A DNA stretch of 64,000 nt from Crossiella equi (lineage in GTDB: Bacteria; Actinomycetota; Actinomycetes; Mycobacteriales; Pseudonocardiaceae), in the NCBI RefSeq assembly GCF_017876755.1, contig NZ_JAGIOO010000001.1:9099786-9163785 (forward strand), in the 5' to 3' direction. This document shows, piece by piece, positions 7,741 to 15,843 of the stretch. Position numbers and translations under genes: made by a program. The notes beneath the pieces were generated by a model that was not told where the DNA came from, searched no databases, and was given only the letters and a program-made list of their open reading frames with translations. Numbering within the stretch: the stretch's first letter is position 1; every line of letters begins with the position of its first letter.

Positions 7741-8949
7741 ATGGTGGAGGTTCTGGTCGTCGGTGCGGGCCTGGCCGGGCTCAGCGCGGCGGAGCTGCTG
7801 CGGGAGCACGGTGTGGACGTGGTGGTGCTGGAAGCCGGGGACCAGGTCGGCGGCCGGGTGCGCACCGACGTGGTGGACGGTGTGCGCCTGGACCGGGGCT
7901 TCCAGATCCTGCTCCCCGCCTACCCGGAGCTGGCGCGTCGAAACGATCTGCCTCAGCTCGACCTCCAGCCGTTCCGGCCGGGTGCGTTCGTTCGGCACGG
8001 GCTCGCGCATTCGTTGTTCGCCGATCCGCGTGGTGGGCTGGTCGGGATGCGGGAGCTGTTGCGGCAGCGTTTGCTGGGGCCGCGTGATCTGGCGGCTTTG
8101 GCCGCGCTGTCCGTTCGGGACTGGCTGGCTCCGGCCTCGGTGTTGTTGTCGGCTCCGGATCGCACCACGGCTGGGGAGCTGGCCCGGCTGGGGCTGTCGG
8201 AGCGTGCGGTGTCGGCGTTGTTGCGGCCGTTCCTGTCCGGGGTGTTCCTGGAGTCCGGGCTGGACACCTCAGCCCGGTTCTTCCACCTGGTCTGGCGCAG
8301 CTTCGCGCGGGGTGGCGCGGCGCTGCCGGCTGAGGGGATGCAGGCGCTGCCGCGGCTGTTGGCCGAGCGGACCTCGGTGCGGCTGGAGAGCCCGGTGCAC
8401 GCGCTGCGGGCGGACGGTGTGGAGCTGGTGGGCGGCGAGCGCCTTGCCGCGGACGCGGTGGTGGTGGCCACCGATGGTGATACGGCTGCCCGGTTGGTGC
8501 CGGGTGTCGCGGCTCCGGCCTGGCACGGGGTGACCACGTGGTACTTCCGGCCGCCGGAGCCTCCGCTGCGTGATCCGAGCCTGGTTCTGGATGCTGATGG
8601 CGGGCCGGTGGTGAACACGGCGGTGCTGTCGGAGGTGAGTCCGGCCTACTCGCCGCACGCGCCGTTGGTGCAGGCGTCCACGCTGGTAGCGGCTTCGGAG
8701 GGGGAGATTCGGTCGGCGTTGGGGCGGTTGTACGAGACCTCGGCCGAGCGTTGGGAGGTGCTGGGGCGGTACGAGATTCCGCGTGCGTTGCCCGCCATGC
8801 CCGCACCGCATCCGTTGCACGCACCGGTTCGGGTTGGGCCGCGCCGGTACGTGTGCGGGGATTACCGCGCCACCAGTTCCTTGCAGGGGGCGCTGCACTC
8901 CGGTCGGCGGGCCGCGCGGGCGGTGCTGGCTGATCTGGGGCGTGGGTAG
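7741..8949 (+). CDS. FAD-dependent amine-oxidase/protoporphyrinogen-oxidase-like flavoprotein
   Basis: 402 residues. The N-terminal Rossmann FAD motif VVGAGLAGLS has G8, G10 and G13, followed by GGRVRTD. The C-terminal end GDYRATSSLQGALHSGR is the second FAD contact of the NAD(P)/FAD amine-oxidase superfamily. The substrate is unknown; carotenoid or tetrapyrrole oxidation is plausible from context. The ATG at 7741 follows GGAGGGG, and it shares the direct-repeat operator with the divergent tspO series. Mid-gene codon use is somewhat less GC-biased at third positions (many TTG/GTT) than its neighbours, which could hint at a different history. Confidence 0.8.
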   Translation: MVEVLVVGAGLAGLSAAELLREHGVDVVVLEAGDQVGGRVRTDVVDGVRLDRGFQILLPAYPELARRNDLPQLDLQPFRPGAFVRHGLAHSLFADPRGGLVGMRELLRQRLLGPRDLAALAALSVRDWLAPASVLLSAPDRTTAGELARLGLSERAVSALLRPFLSGVFLESGLDTSARFFHLVWRSFARGGAALPAEGMQALPRLLAERTSVRLESPVHALRADGVELVGGERLAADAVVVATDGDTAARLVPGVAAPAWHGVTTWYFRPPEPPLRDPSLVLDADGGPVVNTAVLSEVSPAYSPHAPLVQASTLVAASEGEIRSALGRLYETSAERWEVLGRYEIPRALPAMPAPHPLHAPVRVGPRRYVCGDYRATSSLQGALHSGRRAARAVLADLGRG

Positions 8950-9098
8950 GCCGGGCTCACGGCTTCGCCGTCTCGCCCCCGGGCCGGGCGTGTTGGCCGC
9001 ACGAGGCGTTCACTTCTCCTTCGGCCGCACGATTGTCCTTCTTGGGTTGGCCGTTCGGGCTGCTCGTTTTCCTGTGGCCGCTCGTGTCGGGGGTCTTG

Positions 9099-9440
9099 TC
9101 AGGTTGTGGTGGCTGGTTTGGCCGTGCCGCCCAGGTGGGCGAAGACCCGGTCCAGGCCCGTGATCGCCAGCATTCGGGAGAGGGTGGGCGGGATGTGGTC
9201 CAGGACCAGGACCGTGCCCCGGCCCGCGGCGCGTTTGTGCGCGGCGACGAGTGCGCTCAGGCCGCTGGAGTCGATGAAGGCCAGTTCGCCCAGGTCGACC
9301 ACCAGGTGGGTGTGGGTGTCCACGAGTTCCAGCAGGCGGGTCCGGGCCAGGTCGGCGGTGGCCAGGTCGAGTTCGCCGGTCACGCGGACCAGGATCCGGT
9401 CGGCCAGCGGGGTGGTGGTGATGGACAGGACCTCGTTCAC
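9099..9440 (-). CDS. STAS-domain anti-sigma-factor antagonist
   Basis: 113-residue single STAS domain with the core ELAFIDSSGLSALVAAH, whose serines are the expected phosphorylation site. Such proteins release sigma factors by binding anti-sigma kinases when dephosphorylated. The GTG at 9440 overlaps the cobalamin-domain stop (GTGA), making it the last gene of the partner-switching operon. Its phosphatase is presumably the operon's PP2C. No anti-sigma kinase or sigma factor gene lies next to it. Confidence 0.88.
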   Translation of the reverse strand: MNEVLSITTTPLADRILVRVTGELDLATADLARTRLLELVDTHTHLVVDLGELAFIDSSGLSALVAAHKRAAGRGTVLVLDHIPPTLSRMLAITGLDRVFAHLGGTAKPATTT

Positions 9441-10453
9441 CAGGACCACCCGTCGATGACGAGGGTGTGGGCCAGGGGGTGGTCGCGGAGGGTTGTGCGG
9501 AGGGCGGCGCCCGTCGCCTCGACCAGGGATCCTGGGGCGCCGCGGGCGGTGAGCAGGTCGGCGATCCAGGTCGCCGTTTCCGGGACCAGTCTCGGGTCGG
9601 CGGTGAGCAGGGCCGCCGAGACCGCGTGCAGGGCCTGGTTCAGGACGTCGGAGGTCACCTCGGTCACCGCGGCCTTCGTTTCCGGGGGGCACAGGCGGTC
9701 GACCTCGTGCAGCCAGCGGGTGCGCAGGTCGGTGAAGAGGGTGTCGTGGGCGTGGGAGAGGGCCGCCTGTTCCGTGGCCGGGGCCGTGGGGAGGGGGGTG
9801 GCCAGGGGGACGACTGACGGGAGGGTGCCCACCGCCGCCACGGCCTGCCGGGCCCCCGGGGCCCAGCCCGTCGCGCCCAGGGCCTGGGCGCGGGTGTCGT
9901 CCGCGCCGAAGGCCGAGCCGCCGACCAGGACCGGGACCCCCGCGGCCGTGCTGGCCTCGATGAAGCGGCGGGCCGCGGGCAGGGCGCCCAGGACCGAGCA
10001 GCTCACCGCCGTGGCGTCCGGGCCGTGGTCGTGCAGGTGCTGGTTCAGGCGGGCCGGGGTGGTGGAGGCGCCCAGGACCGTGGTGTCCCAGCCCGCCGCG
10101 CGCAGGGCGCAGCCGATGATCATCGCCGGGAGCTCGTGCCATTCGCGTTCGGCGCAGGCCACGACCACGCTGCCCCGGGTGCGCGGCAGGCGGTCGACCG
10201 TGCGGCGGACCGCGCGGGTGGCCGCGACCGCGACCGCGGTGGCCGCGTGCTCCTGCGCCACGGTCCACTCCCCGCGCTGCCAGCGGGTGCCGACCACGCG
10301 CTGACCGGCGGCGATCACGTCCACCAGCACCTCGACCGGGTCGGTGCCCACGGCCAGCAGATCCTCCACAGTGGACACCGCGGCGGCCGGGTCGGCGCGG
10401 GCCTGGGCGTGGCCGAAGCGGACCAGGCCGTCGGCGAGGGCGGCCGGGCTCAC
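9437..10453 (-). CDS. Stand-alone cobalamin-binding (CarH-type) sensor protein
   Basis: 338 residues with no DNA-binding domain. A helical bundle carries W58-x9-E68-H69, the exact W-x9-EH motif of CarH-type photoreceptors. It is followed by a Rossmann cobalamin domain with E104-x-H106 in EREWHELPAMI (H106 the candidate lower Co ligand; the usual Gly is Pro109) and VLVGGSAFG near 175-183. The C-terminal about 130 residues are helical and unassigned. GTGA overlaps on both sides tie it to the PP2C phosphatase upstream and a STAS protein downstream. A role as light/adenosylcobalamin input to partner switching is an inference from domain and operon. Confidence 0.82.
   Translation of the reverse strand: MSPAALADGLVRFGHAQARADPAAAVSTVEDLLAVGTDPVEVLVDVIAAGQRVVGTRWQRGEWTVAQEHAATAVAVAATRAVRRTVDRLPRTRGSVVVACAEREWHELPAMIIGCALRAAGWDTTVLGASTTPARLNQHLHDHGPDATAVSCSVLGALPAARRFIEASTAAGVPVLVGGSAFGADDTRAQALGATGWAPGARQAVAAVGTLPSVVPLATPLPTAPATEQAALSHAHDTLFTDLRTRWLHEVDRLCPPETKAAVTEVTSDVLNQALHAVSAALLTADPRLVPETATWIADLLTARGAPGSLVEATGAALRTTLRDHPLAHTLVIDGWSW
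10365..10375. repeat. TCCACWGTGGA element 2
   Basis: Exact copy inside the cobalamin-sensor gene, where it encodes Ser-Thr-Val-Glu using a rare ACT codon. Confidence 0.6.
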
Positions 10454-11709
10454 CGGGGGCAGCCCACGGCGAACAGGGCCATGTCGTCGTGCGCGCGGCC
10501 GCCCAGGAACTCCACGGCGGCCTGCTCCACGGCCTCGCACAGCACATCCGGTCCGGCGCCGGTGTAGTGCGGCAGCAGGTCGAGCAGTCGTTCGGCCCCG
10601 AAGAACCCGCTGGCGTTGCGGGCCTCGGTGATGCCGTCGGTGAACATCAGCAGTACGTCCCCGGGGCGCAGGAGCTCGGTGGTCTCCGGGTAGGTCAGGT
10701 CGGGCAACACCCCGGCGACCGTGCCCGACACCGGCAGCTCGGCGACGGTGCCGTCGGCGCGCAGCACCAGGGGCGGCGGGTGTCCGGCCGAGGCCAGGGT
10801 CAGCTCGACGGTGCCCTCGGGCAGGCGGCGGCAGCGGACGCAGACGGCCGTGACGAAGCGGTCGCCCTCGTTGTCCTGCAACACGTTGTTCAGCGCGCCG
10901 AGCACCGCGCCGGGCCTGCGGTCGAACAGCACGGCGGTGCGCACGCTCTGCCGGGCCCGCCCGGTGAGCACGGCGGCCTCCACGCCCTTGCCGCACACGT
11001 CCCCGAGCACCACCAGCCAGTCCTCGCCGGAGCCGTGCACGTCGTAGAAGTCACCGCCGATGTCCAGGTGCTGGGCGGCGGCCCGGAACCGGGCGGCCAG
11101 CAGCACCCCCGTCGGCTCGGGCAGCACCGGCGGACGCAGCCCGGACTGGAGCACGGCGGCCACGTGCGCGCGCTCCTCGTACAGCCGTGCGGAGTCCAGC
11201 GCCATCGCGGCCGGGCGCACGATCCGCTCGGCCAGCGCGATGTCCTCCTGCGCGAACCCGCGTCCGGCCCCGCGCAGCAGCACCAGCGCGCCGATGGTGT
11301 CCCCGCGTGCGGTCAGCGCGAGGGTGAGCACGTCGGCGGGCCGCAGCCCGACGGCCTGCCGCCGCAGCTCCGGGTGCGGGATCATCTCGGCCAGCGCGTG
11401 GTCGCCATCGGGCTGGAGCGCCACGTGCAGCAGCTCGGTCTGCCCGGACCGCAGCACCGCGCCGAGGCCGGTGTCCTCGGTGAGGGCCTGTGTGAGCGTG
11501 GCGGTGAAGGAGGGGTCCTCGCCGCCGTGCACGGCCAGCGCGCCGGTGCGCCGGTCCAGCAGCACCAGGGCCACCCAGTCGGCCACCCGCGGTCGCAGCA
11601 GGTCGAACAGCCGCAACACGGTGCGCCGGGGGTGCAGCGACCCGGCCAGGGCCACCGCGATCTCCCCGGTCAGCCGTTCGTCGGTGACCAGCGCGGGCCG
11701 CGGGTTCAC
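10450..11709 (-). CDS. GAF-domain PP2C (SpoIIE-type) serine phosphatase
   Basis: 419 residues. A GAF-like sensor region (about 20-180) precedes a complete PP2C/SpoIIE catalytic domain. Its metal-binding motifs are GGDFYDV, GDVCGKGVEAA, TDGITEAR and HDDMAL. It would dephosphorylate the STAS proteins encoded on either side. The GTG start at 11709 overlaps the upstream STAS stop (GTGA), and its own stop overlaps the cobalamin-domain start. The only long in-frame upstream extension antisenses the STAS gene and is not favoured. Confidence 0.88.
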   Translation of the reverse strand: MNPRPALVTDERLTGEIAVALAGSLHPRRTVLRLFDLLRPRVADWVALVLLDRRTGALAVHGGEDPSFTATLTQALTEDTGLGAVLRSGQTELLHVALQPDGDHALAEMIPHPELRRQAVGLRPADVLTLALTARGDTIGALVLLRGAGRGFAQEDIALAERIVRPAAMALDSARLYEERAHVAAVLQSGLRPPVLPEPTGVLLAARFRAAAQHLDIGGDFYDVHGSGEDWLVVLGDVCGKGVEAAVLTGRARQSVRTAVLFDRRPGAVLGALNNVLQDNEGDRFVTAVCVRCRRLPEGTVELTLASAGHPPPLVLRADGTVAELPVSGTVAGVLPDLTYPETTELLRPGDVLLMFTDGITEARNASGFFGAERLLDLLPHYTGAGPDVLCEAVEQAAVEFLGGRAHDDMALFAVGCPR

Positions 11710-12014
11710 GACGGTCCCAGTCCCAGCAGCGCGGTCAGCCCGGCCATGCCGATGATGCGCCGGGCGTCGGGGTGCACCCGGGGCACCTCCACGTGCCGCC
11801 CGAGCTGCGATGCCTGGCGCACGGTGCGCACCAGGACCCGCAACCCGCCGGAATCCAGGTACGACAGTCCGCCGAGGTCCAGCCGCAGTCCCGTGTTCCC
11901 CGGCTGGGCCAGCGCCGCCTCGACGGTCTCGGCCAGCCTGTCCGCGGTGTACAGGTCCAGCTCTCCGGACACGGTGACCACGGCCGGATCGGTTCCGGTA
12001 CTGGTGATCTCCAC
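11706..12014 (-). CDS. STAS-domain anti-sigma-factor antagonist, first gene of operon
   Basis: 102-residue STAS domain with LGGLSYLDSGGLRVLV around the phospho-acceptor serine. The GTG at 12014 sits 7 bases after AGGG; a TTG three bases earlier would add one residue. It heads the STAS - PP2C - cobalamin sensor - STAS operon. Two different antagonists bracketing one phosphatase suggest two sigma or anti-sigma targets. Confidence 0.85.
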   Translation of the reverse strand: MEITSTGTDPAVVTVSGELDLYTADRLAETVEAALAQPGNTGLRLDLGGLSYLDSGGLRVLVRTVRQASQLGRHVEVPRVHPDARRIIGMAGLTALLGLGPS

Positions 12015-12073
12015 CAAGACACCCTAACCCGGGACCGCTCACACGGGCATGCTGACCGGTCCCCGGCGAGCCG

Positions 12074-13090
12074 CTAGGCCAGCGTCAGCTTGGGCCACAC
12101 CAGGGCGGCCGAGCCCCAGGTCAGACCCGCCCCGAACGCGGTGACCACGATGCGCTCGCCGCCGACCAGCTGGTTGGTCCGCACGGCGTGCGCCAGCGCC
12201 AGCGGTACCGAGGCCGCGACGGTGTTGCCGACCTCGCCGATGTTGAGCACCGAGCGGTCCTCGGGCAGGCCCAGGCGTTTGCCGACCGCGCTGATGATGC
12301 GGGCGTTGGCCTGGTGCGGGACCAGGCGGTCGATCTCGGACAGCGTCCAGCCCGCCCGGTCGGTGACGGTCAGGGTGGAGTCGGTCATCGCGGACACCGC
12401 GTGCCGGTAGATCTCCCGGCCGGACATGGTCAGGTAGCGGCTCCGGGGGTCCTCGCCCGGGTCCCGGCGGCGGGCGCCGCCGGCCTCGACGCCGACCAGG
12501 TGGGCCTGGGCGCCGTCGCTGTGCAGGTCGAAGTGCTCCAGCGCGCCCGGGGCACCGGGTTCGGCCGCGTGCACGACCACCGCGCCCGCCCCGTCGCCGA
12601 AGAGCATGCCGGTGGTGGGGCAGTGCGGGTCGACCAGCGTGGAGTACTTGTCCGCGCCGATGACCAGGACGTCGTCGGCCAGCCCGGTGCGCACCAGGCT
12701 GGCCGCCACGGCCAGGGCGTAGACGAACCCGCTGCACGCCGCAGCCAGGTCGAGCGCGAACACCGAGGCCGCGCCCAGGCGGGCGGCCACCGCCGGGGCG
12801 GTGGCCGGGCACAGCTGGTCCGGGGTCGAGGTGGCCAGCAGTACCGCGCCCGGGGCCGGGATCCCGGCCGAGCGCAGGGCCGCCTCGCCCGCCCGCACCG
12901 CCAGGTCCGAAGTGGACTCATCCGGTGCGGCCAGGCGGCGTTCGGCGATGCCGGTGCGGGTCAGGATCCAGTCACTCGGCCGTCCGATGCGCTTGCCCAC
13001 CTGGTCGTTGCCGACCACGGTTTCCGGCAGGTACGAGCCGATCCCGCTGAGTGCCGCGGAGGGAAGGACCATGGGAGACACCCCGATCAT
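12074..13090 (-). CDS. 3-oxoacyl-ACP synthase III (KAS III/FabH-like)
   Basis: 338 residues in a thiolase fold. The catalytic triad is C119 (AAACSGF), H259 (VPHQAN) and N289 (GNTVAAS, where Ser is more usual at the Val). FabH enzymes condense an acyl-CoA with malonyl-ACP. It is the last gene of the beta-branching operon and probably primes its ACP. The start is uncertain: ATG 13090 lacks a ribosome site, while ATG 13072 has GGGG 7 bases upstream and matches the usual FabH N-terminus better. It overlaps the small reading frame 12972-13175. Confidence 0.88.
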   Translation of the reverse strand: MIGVSPMVLPSAALSGIGSYLPETVVGNDQVGKRIGRPSDWILTRTGIAERRLAAPDESTSDLAVRAGEAALRSAGIPAPGAVLLATSTPDQLCPATAPAVAARLGAASVFALDLAAACSGFVYALAVAASLVRTGLADDVLVIGADKYSTLVDPHCPTTGMLFGDGAGAVVVHAAEPGAPGALEHFDLHSDGAQAHLVGVEAGGARRRDPGEDPRSRYLTMSGREIYRHAVSAMTDSTLTVTDRAGWTLSEIDRLVPHQANARIISAVGKRLGLPEDRSVLNIGEVGNTVAASVPLALAHAVRTNQLVGGERIVVTAFGAGLTWGSAALVWPKLTLA

Positions 13091-13175
13091 CGGAGTAGAG
13101 GGGCCGGAGGGAGGGCAGGTCGCCGTCGAAGTAGTCGCGCAGGCCGGTCAGCTCCGCGTCCGTCTCGCCGCTCAT
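12972..13175 (-). CDS. Small open reading frame between KS and KAS III (67 codons)
   Basis: Its ATG overlaps the KS stop as ATGA, exactly like the other junctions of this operon. The first about 30 codons have the strong G/C third-position bias of real genes and an acidic, hydrophilic product (starts MSGETDAELTGLRDYFDGDL). The remainder overlaps the 5' end of the KAS III gene in another frame and loses that bias. It could be a tiny operon protein, a translational coupler, or the remnant of a longer gene truncated by KAS III. No family recognised. Confidence 0.35.
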   Translation of the reverse strand: MSGETDAELTGLRDYFDGDLPSLRPLYSDDRGVSHGPSLRGTQRDRLVPAGNRGRQRPGGQAHRTAE

Positions 13176-14971
13176 GGCGTCTCCGCCAGCGGACCCGCGG
13201 CCTCCGGCCAGCAGCGCCGCCGCTCGAACGGGTAGGCGACCAGCGGGACCCGGCGCGGCCGGGCGGTACCGGGCCAGGTGGGCGCCCAGTCCACGGTGTC
13301 CCCGGCCAGCCAGCGCTGCGCGGTCTCGGCCTCGGCGGCGAGCAGGCCCGCCGCGCGGAGCTCGGCCAGGCGGCCGGTCTCGGTGGCGAGGTGGACGTCC
13401 GGGTGCTCCTCACCCCGGGCGAAGGAGCGCGCGGCCTCGGCGAACTCCTCGGCGTCGGCCGCGGTGAGCACCAGCCGGGTGCGCAGCTGAGCGCGGCCGG
13501 ACTGGAGCGTCCACACCGCCGCCGCGAAGTCCGGGGCCGGGATGCCCGGGCCACCGGCCGGGTCCGGGTCACCCTCCCGCAGCAGCCTGGCCAGGCCGCT
13601 GACCAGGCGGTCCAGGCTGCCCGGGGTGCGGGCGCTGACCGGGACCGCCCAGCGGGTGGCCCGGGGGAAGGCCTCGGTCGGCAGCTCCGGGGCCTCGGAC
13701 AGGACCACGTGCGCGTTGGCCCCGCCCACCCCGAGCGCGGTCACGCCGACCACACGCGGGCCCTCGTCCGGCCAGGGCGTGGTGGCGGTCGCGACGGCCA
13801 CCGGGTCGCGGTCCTCGGGCACGTCCGGGTGCAGCTCGGAGACCCCGGGGATCATCGGGATCGTGCGGTAGCGCAGGACCTGCACGGCCTTGGCCAGGCT
13901 GGCCGCGCCCGCCCCGCCCTCCAGGTGCCCGATGTTGGCCTTGACCGAGCCCAGCCACAGCTTCTTGCCCGGGCCACCGGCCGCGACCGGGCCGTCGGAG
14001 TCCCGGACCAGGTCGCGCATGGCCACCGCCTCGATCGGGTCGCCCTTCGGCGTGCCCGCGGCGTGGCACTCCACGTACCCCAGCGCCTGGGGCGGCAGCT
14101 CGGCCTGGGCCAGGGCTTTCCGGACCAGTTCGACCTGCGAGGCCGGGTCGGAGCGGGTGAGCCCGCCCCGGCGGCCGTCGTGGTTGACCGCGCTGCCCCG
14201 GATCACCGCGAGCACCGGGTCCCCGTCGGCGAGGGCCCGCGGCAGCAGCTTGAGCACGAAGCTGAACACGCCCTCGCCGCGCACGTAGCCGTCCGCGCCC
14301 GCGCTGAAGCAGCGGGCCTGTCCGGTCGGGGTGATCGCGCCGAACTTCTGCATCACCGCCTGCATGTGCCCGTGCAGGTAGACGTTGGGCGCCCCGGTGA
14401 TGGCCAGCCCGAAGTCCCCGGCCCGCAGCCCGGTGACCGCCTGGTGCACGGTGGTCAGCCCGCCCGCGCACGAGGTGTCCAGGGTGATGCTGGGCCCGCG
14501 CAGGTCGAACTGGTGGGAGATGCGCGAGGAGACGAAGGTCAGCAGCAGCCCGACCGCGCTGTAGGTGTCGACCAGGTGCGTGGCCGCCATCCGGTCGCGC
14601 ATGTCCGAGCAGGTGGTGGAGACGAAGACACCGACCTCCCGCCCGGCCAGGGAGTCCGGCGGGATGCCCGCGGACTCCAGGGCGTGCCAGGCCGACTCCA
14701 GCATCATGCGCTGCTGCGGGTCCATCCAGGTGGCCAGGCGCGGGGTGATGCCGAACAGGCCCGGCTCGAAGCCCACGACGTCGTCCAGCAGCGAGAGGTG
14801 CGGGTCCTCGATGCCGCCGAGGTCGGCGCGGTAGTCCAGCAGGCGGTCCGGGGGCACCGGGGCCGAGGTGCAGCGGCCTTCGGCCAGCAGGTTCCAGAAC
14901 CCGGCCATGTCCTCGGCACCGGGTGCGCGGGCGGCCATGCCGATCACCGCGACCGGGGTCTGGGGGCTCAT
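13172..14971 (-). CDS. Stand-alone polyketide ketosynthase with post-KS linker
   Basis: 599 residues. The KS domain (about 1-430) has C168 (DTSCAGG), H303 (VECHAAGTPKGDPIE) and H349 (KANIGHLEGG), so the condensing triad is complete. Both active-site contexts deviate from the usual DTACSS and EAHGTGT. The C-terminal about 170 residues match the linker after PKS ketosynthases, ending in YPFERRRCW. There is no AT, KR or ACP domain in the chain, so it works in trans with the AT and ACP of the same operon. The ATG at 14971 overlaps the AT stop (ATGA). Confidence 0.85.
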   Translation of the reverse strand: MSPQTPVAVIGMAARAPGAEDMAGFWNLLAEGRCTSAPVPPDRLLDYRADLGGIEDPHLSLLDDVVGFEPGLFGITPRLATWMDPQQRMMLESAWHALESAGIPPDSLAGREVGVFVSTTCSDMRDRMAATHLVDTYSAVGLLLTFVSSRISHQFDLRGPSITLDTSCAGGLTTVHQAVTGLRAGDFGLAITGAPNVYLHGHMQAVMQKFGAITPTGQARCFSAGADGYVRGEGVFSFVLKLLPRALADGDPVLAVIRGSAVNHDGRRGGLTRSDPASQVELVRKALAQAELPPQALGYVECHAAGTPKGDPIEAVAMRDLVRDSDGPVAAGGPGKKLWLGSVKANIGHLEGGAGAASLAKAVQVLRYRTIPMIPGVSELHPDVPEDRDPVAVATATTPWPDEGPRVVGVTALGVGGANAHVVLSEAPELPTEAFPRATRWAVPVSARTPGSLDRLVSGLARLLREGDPDPAGGPGIPAPDFAAAVWTLQSGRAQLRTRLVLTAADAEEFAEAARSFARGEEHPDVHLATETGRLAELRAAGLLAAEAETAQRWLAGDTVDWAPTWPGTARPRRVPLVAYPFERRRCWPEAAGPLAETP

Positions 14972-15843
14972 CGGGAACCTCCGGCGGCCAGGCGGGCGTG
15001 GTGGCGGGTGGCCGGGATCTGGGCGAGCATCCGCACCAGCACCTGGCTGTGGCCGGGCTGGGTGAAGCGCACGTCCGGGTAGTGCTCGGTCACCCAGGTC
15101 ACCGACTCGTGCCAGCGCACCGGGTGCGTGAGGTGCTGCGCCAGCACGGCCCCGATCCGGCCGGGCTCGTGCGGGCGGGCGGTGCGGTTGGCCACCACCG
15201 GCACCCGGGGCGCGGCCAGCCCCACCCCGGCCAGGACCTCGGCGAAACGCCGTGCCGGGCCGTGCATGTGGCTGGAGTGGAAGGCGCCGGTGATGCGCAG
15301 CCTGCGCACGTCGACCGCGTTGAGCCGCCGCACCAGCGCCTCGGCCGCGGCCATGGGTTCGGGCGGTCCGGCCAGCACCACCTGCACCGGGGTGTTGAAG
15401 TTGACGATCTCCACCGCGTACAGGCCCTCCTCGGCCAGTGCCGTGCCGATGACCTCGGCGGACAGGCCCTGCACCGCGGTCATCACCCCGGGCGGGCAGT
15501 CGCTGGTGAGCACCGCGCGCTGCCGGACCAGCTCCAGACCGGTGGCGAGGTCGAAGACCCCGGCCGCCTCCAGCGCGTTGAACTCGCCGAGGCTGTGGCC
15601 CAGCACCACCTCCGGGACCAGGCCGCTCTCCCGGAAGGCGAGCGCGCTGGTCAGGTAGGTCAGCGGCTGGGTGTGGCGGGTCCGGGCGAGCTCGGCCTCG
15701 TCGGCCTCGTGGCACAGCCGGACCAGGTCGAAGCCCAGTGCGGTGGAGGCCTGGTCGACCTCGTCCGGCCAGCGCCTGAACAGCTCCAGGCTGGCCTCGG
15801 GCCGTTGCACGCCCTGTCCGGGGAACAGCAGCGCGGTGGTCAT
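14968..15843 (-). CDS. Free-standing malonyl-CoA-type acyltransferase
   Basis: 291-residue FabD-like acyltransferase with the nucleophile elbow GHSLGE (S84) and H189 in GAFHSSHM. A Phe before the catalytic His is typical of malonyl rather than methylmalonyl specificity. It resembles discrete ATs of trans-AT polyketide systems and should load both ACPs of the cluster. The ATG at 15843 overlaps the ECH2 stop; the downstream KS overlaps its own stop. Confidence 0.88.
   Translation of the reverse strand: MTTALLFPGQGVQRPEASLELFRRWPDEVDQASTALGFDLVRLCHEADEAELARTRHTQPLTYLTSALAFRESGLVPEVVLGHSLGEFNALEAAGVFDLATGLELVRQRAVLTSDCPPGVMTAVQGLSAEVIGTALAEEGLYAVEIVNFNTPVQVVLAGPPEPMAAAEALVRRLNAVDVRRLRITGAFHSSHMHGPARRFAEVLAGVGLAAPRVPVVANRTARPHEPGRIGAVLAQHLTHPVRWHESVTWVTEHYPDVRFTQPGHSQVLVRMLAQIPATRHHARLAAGGSR

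Noticed and set aside
8950-9098. Terminator with ACGGC/GCCGT stem around 8960-8975
   Set aside because: Stem of five base pairs only; too weak to call in this base composition.
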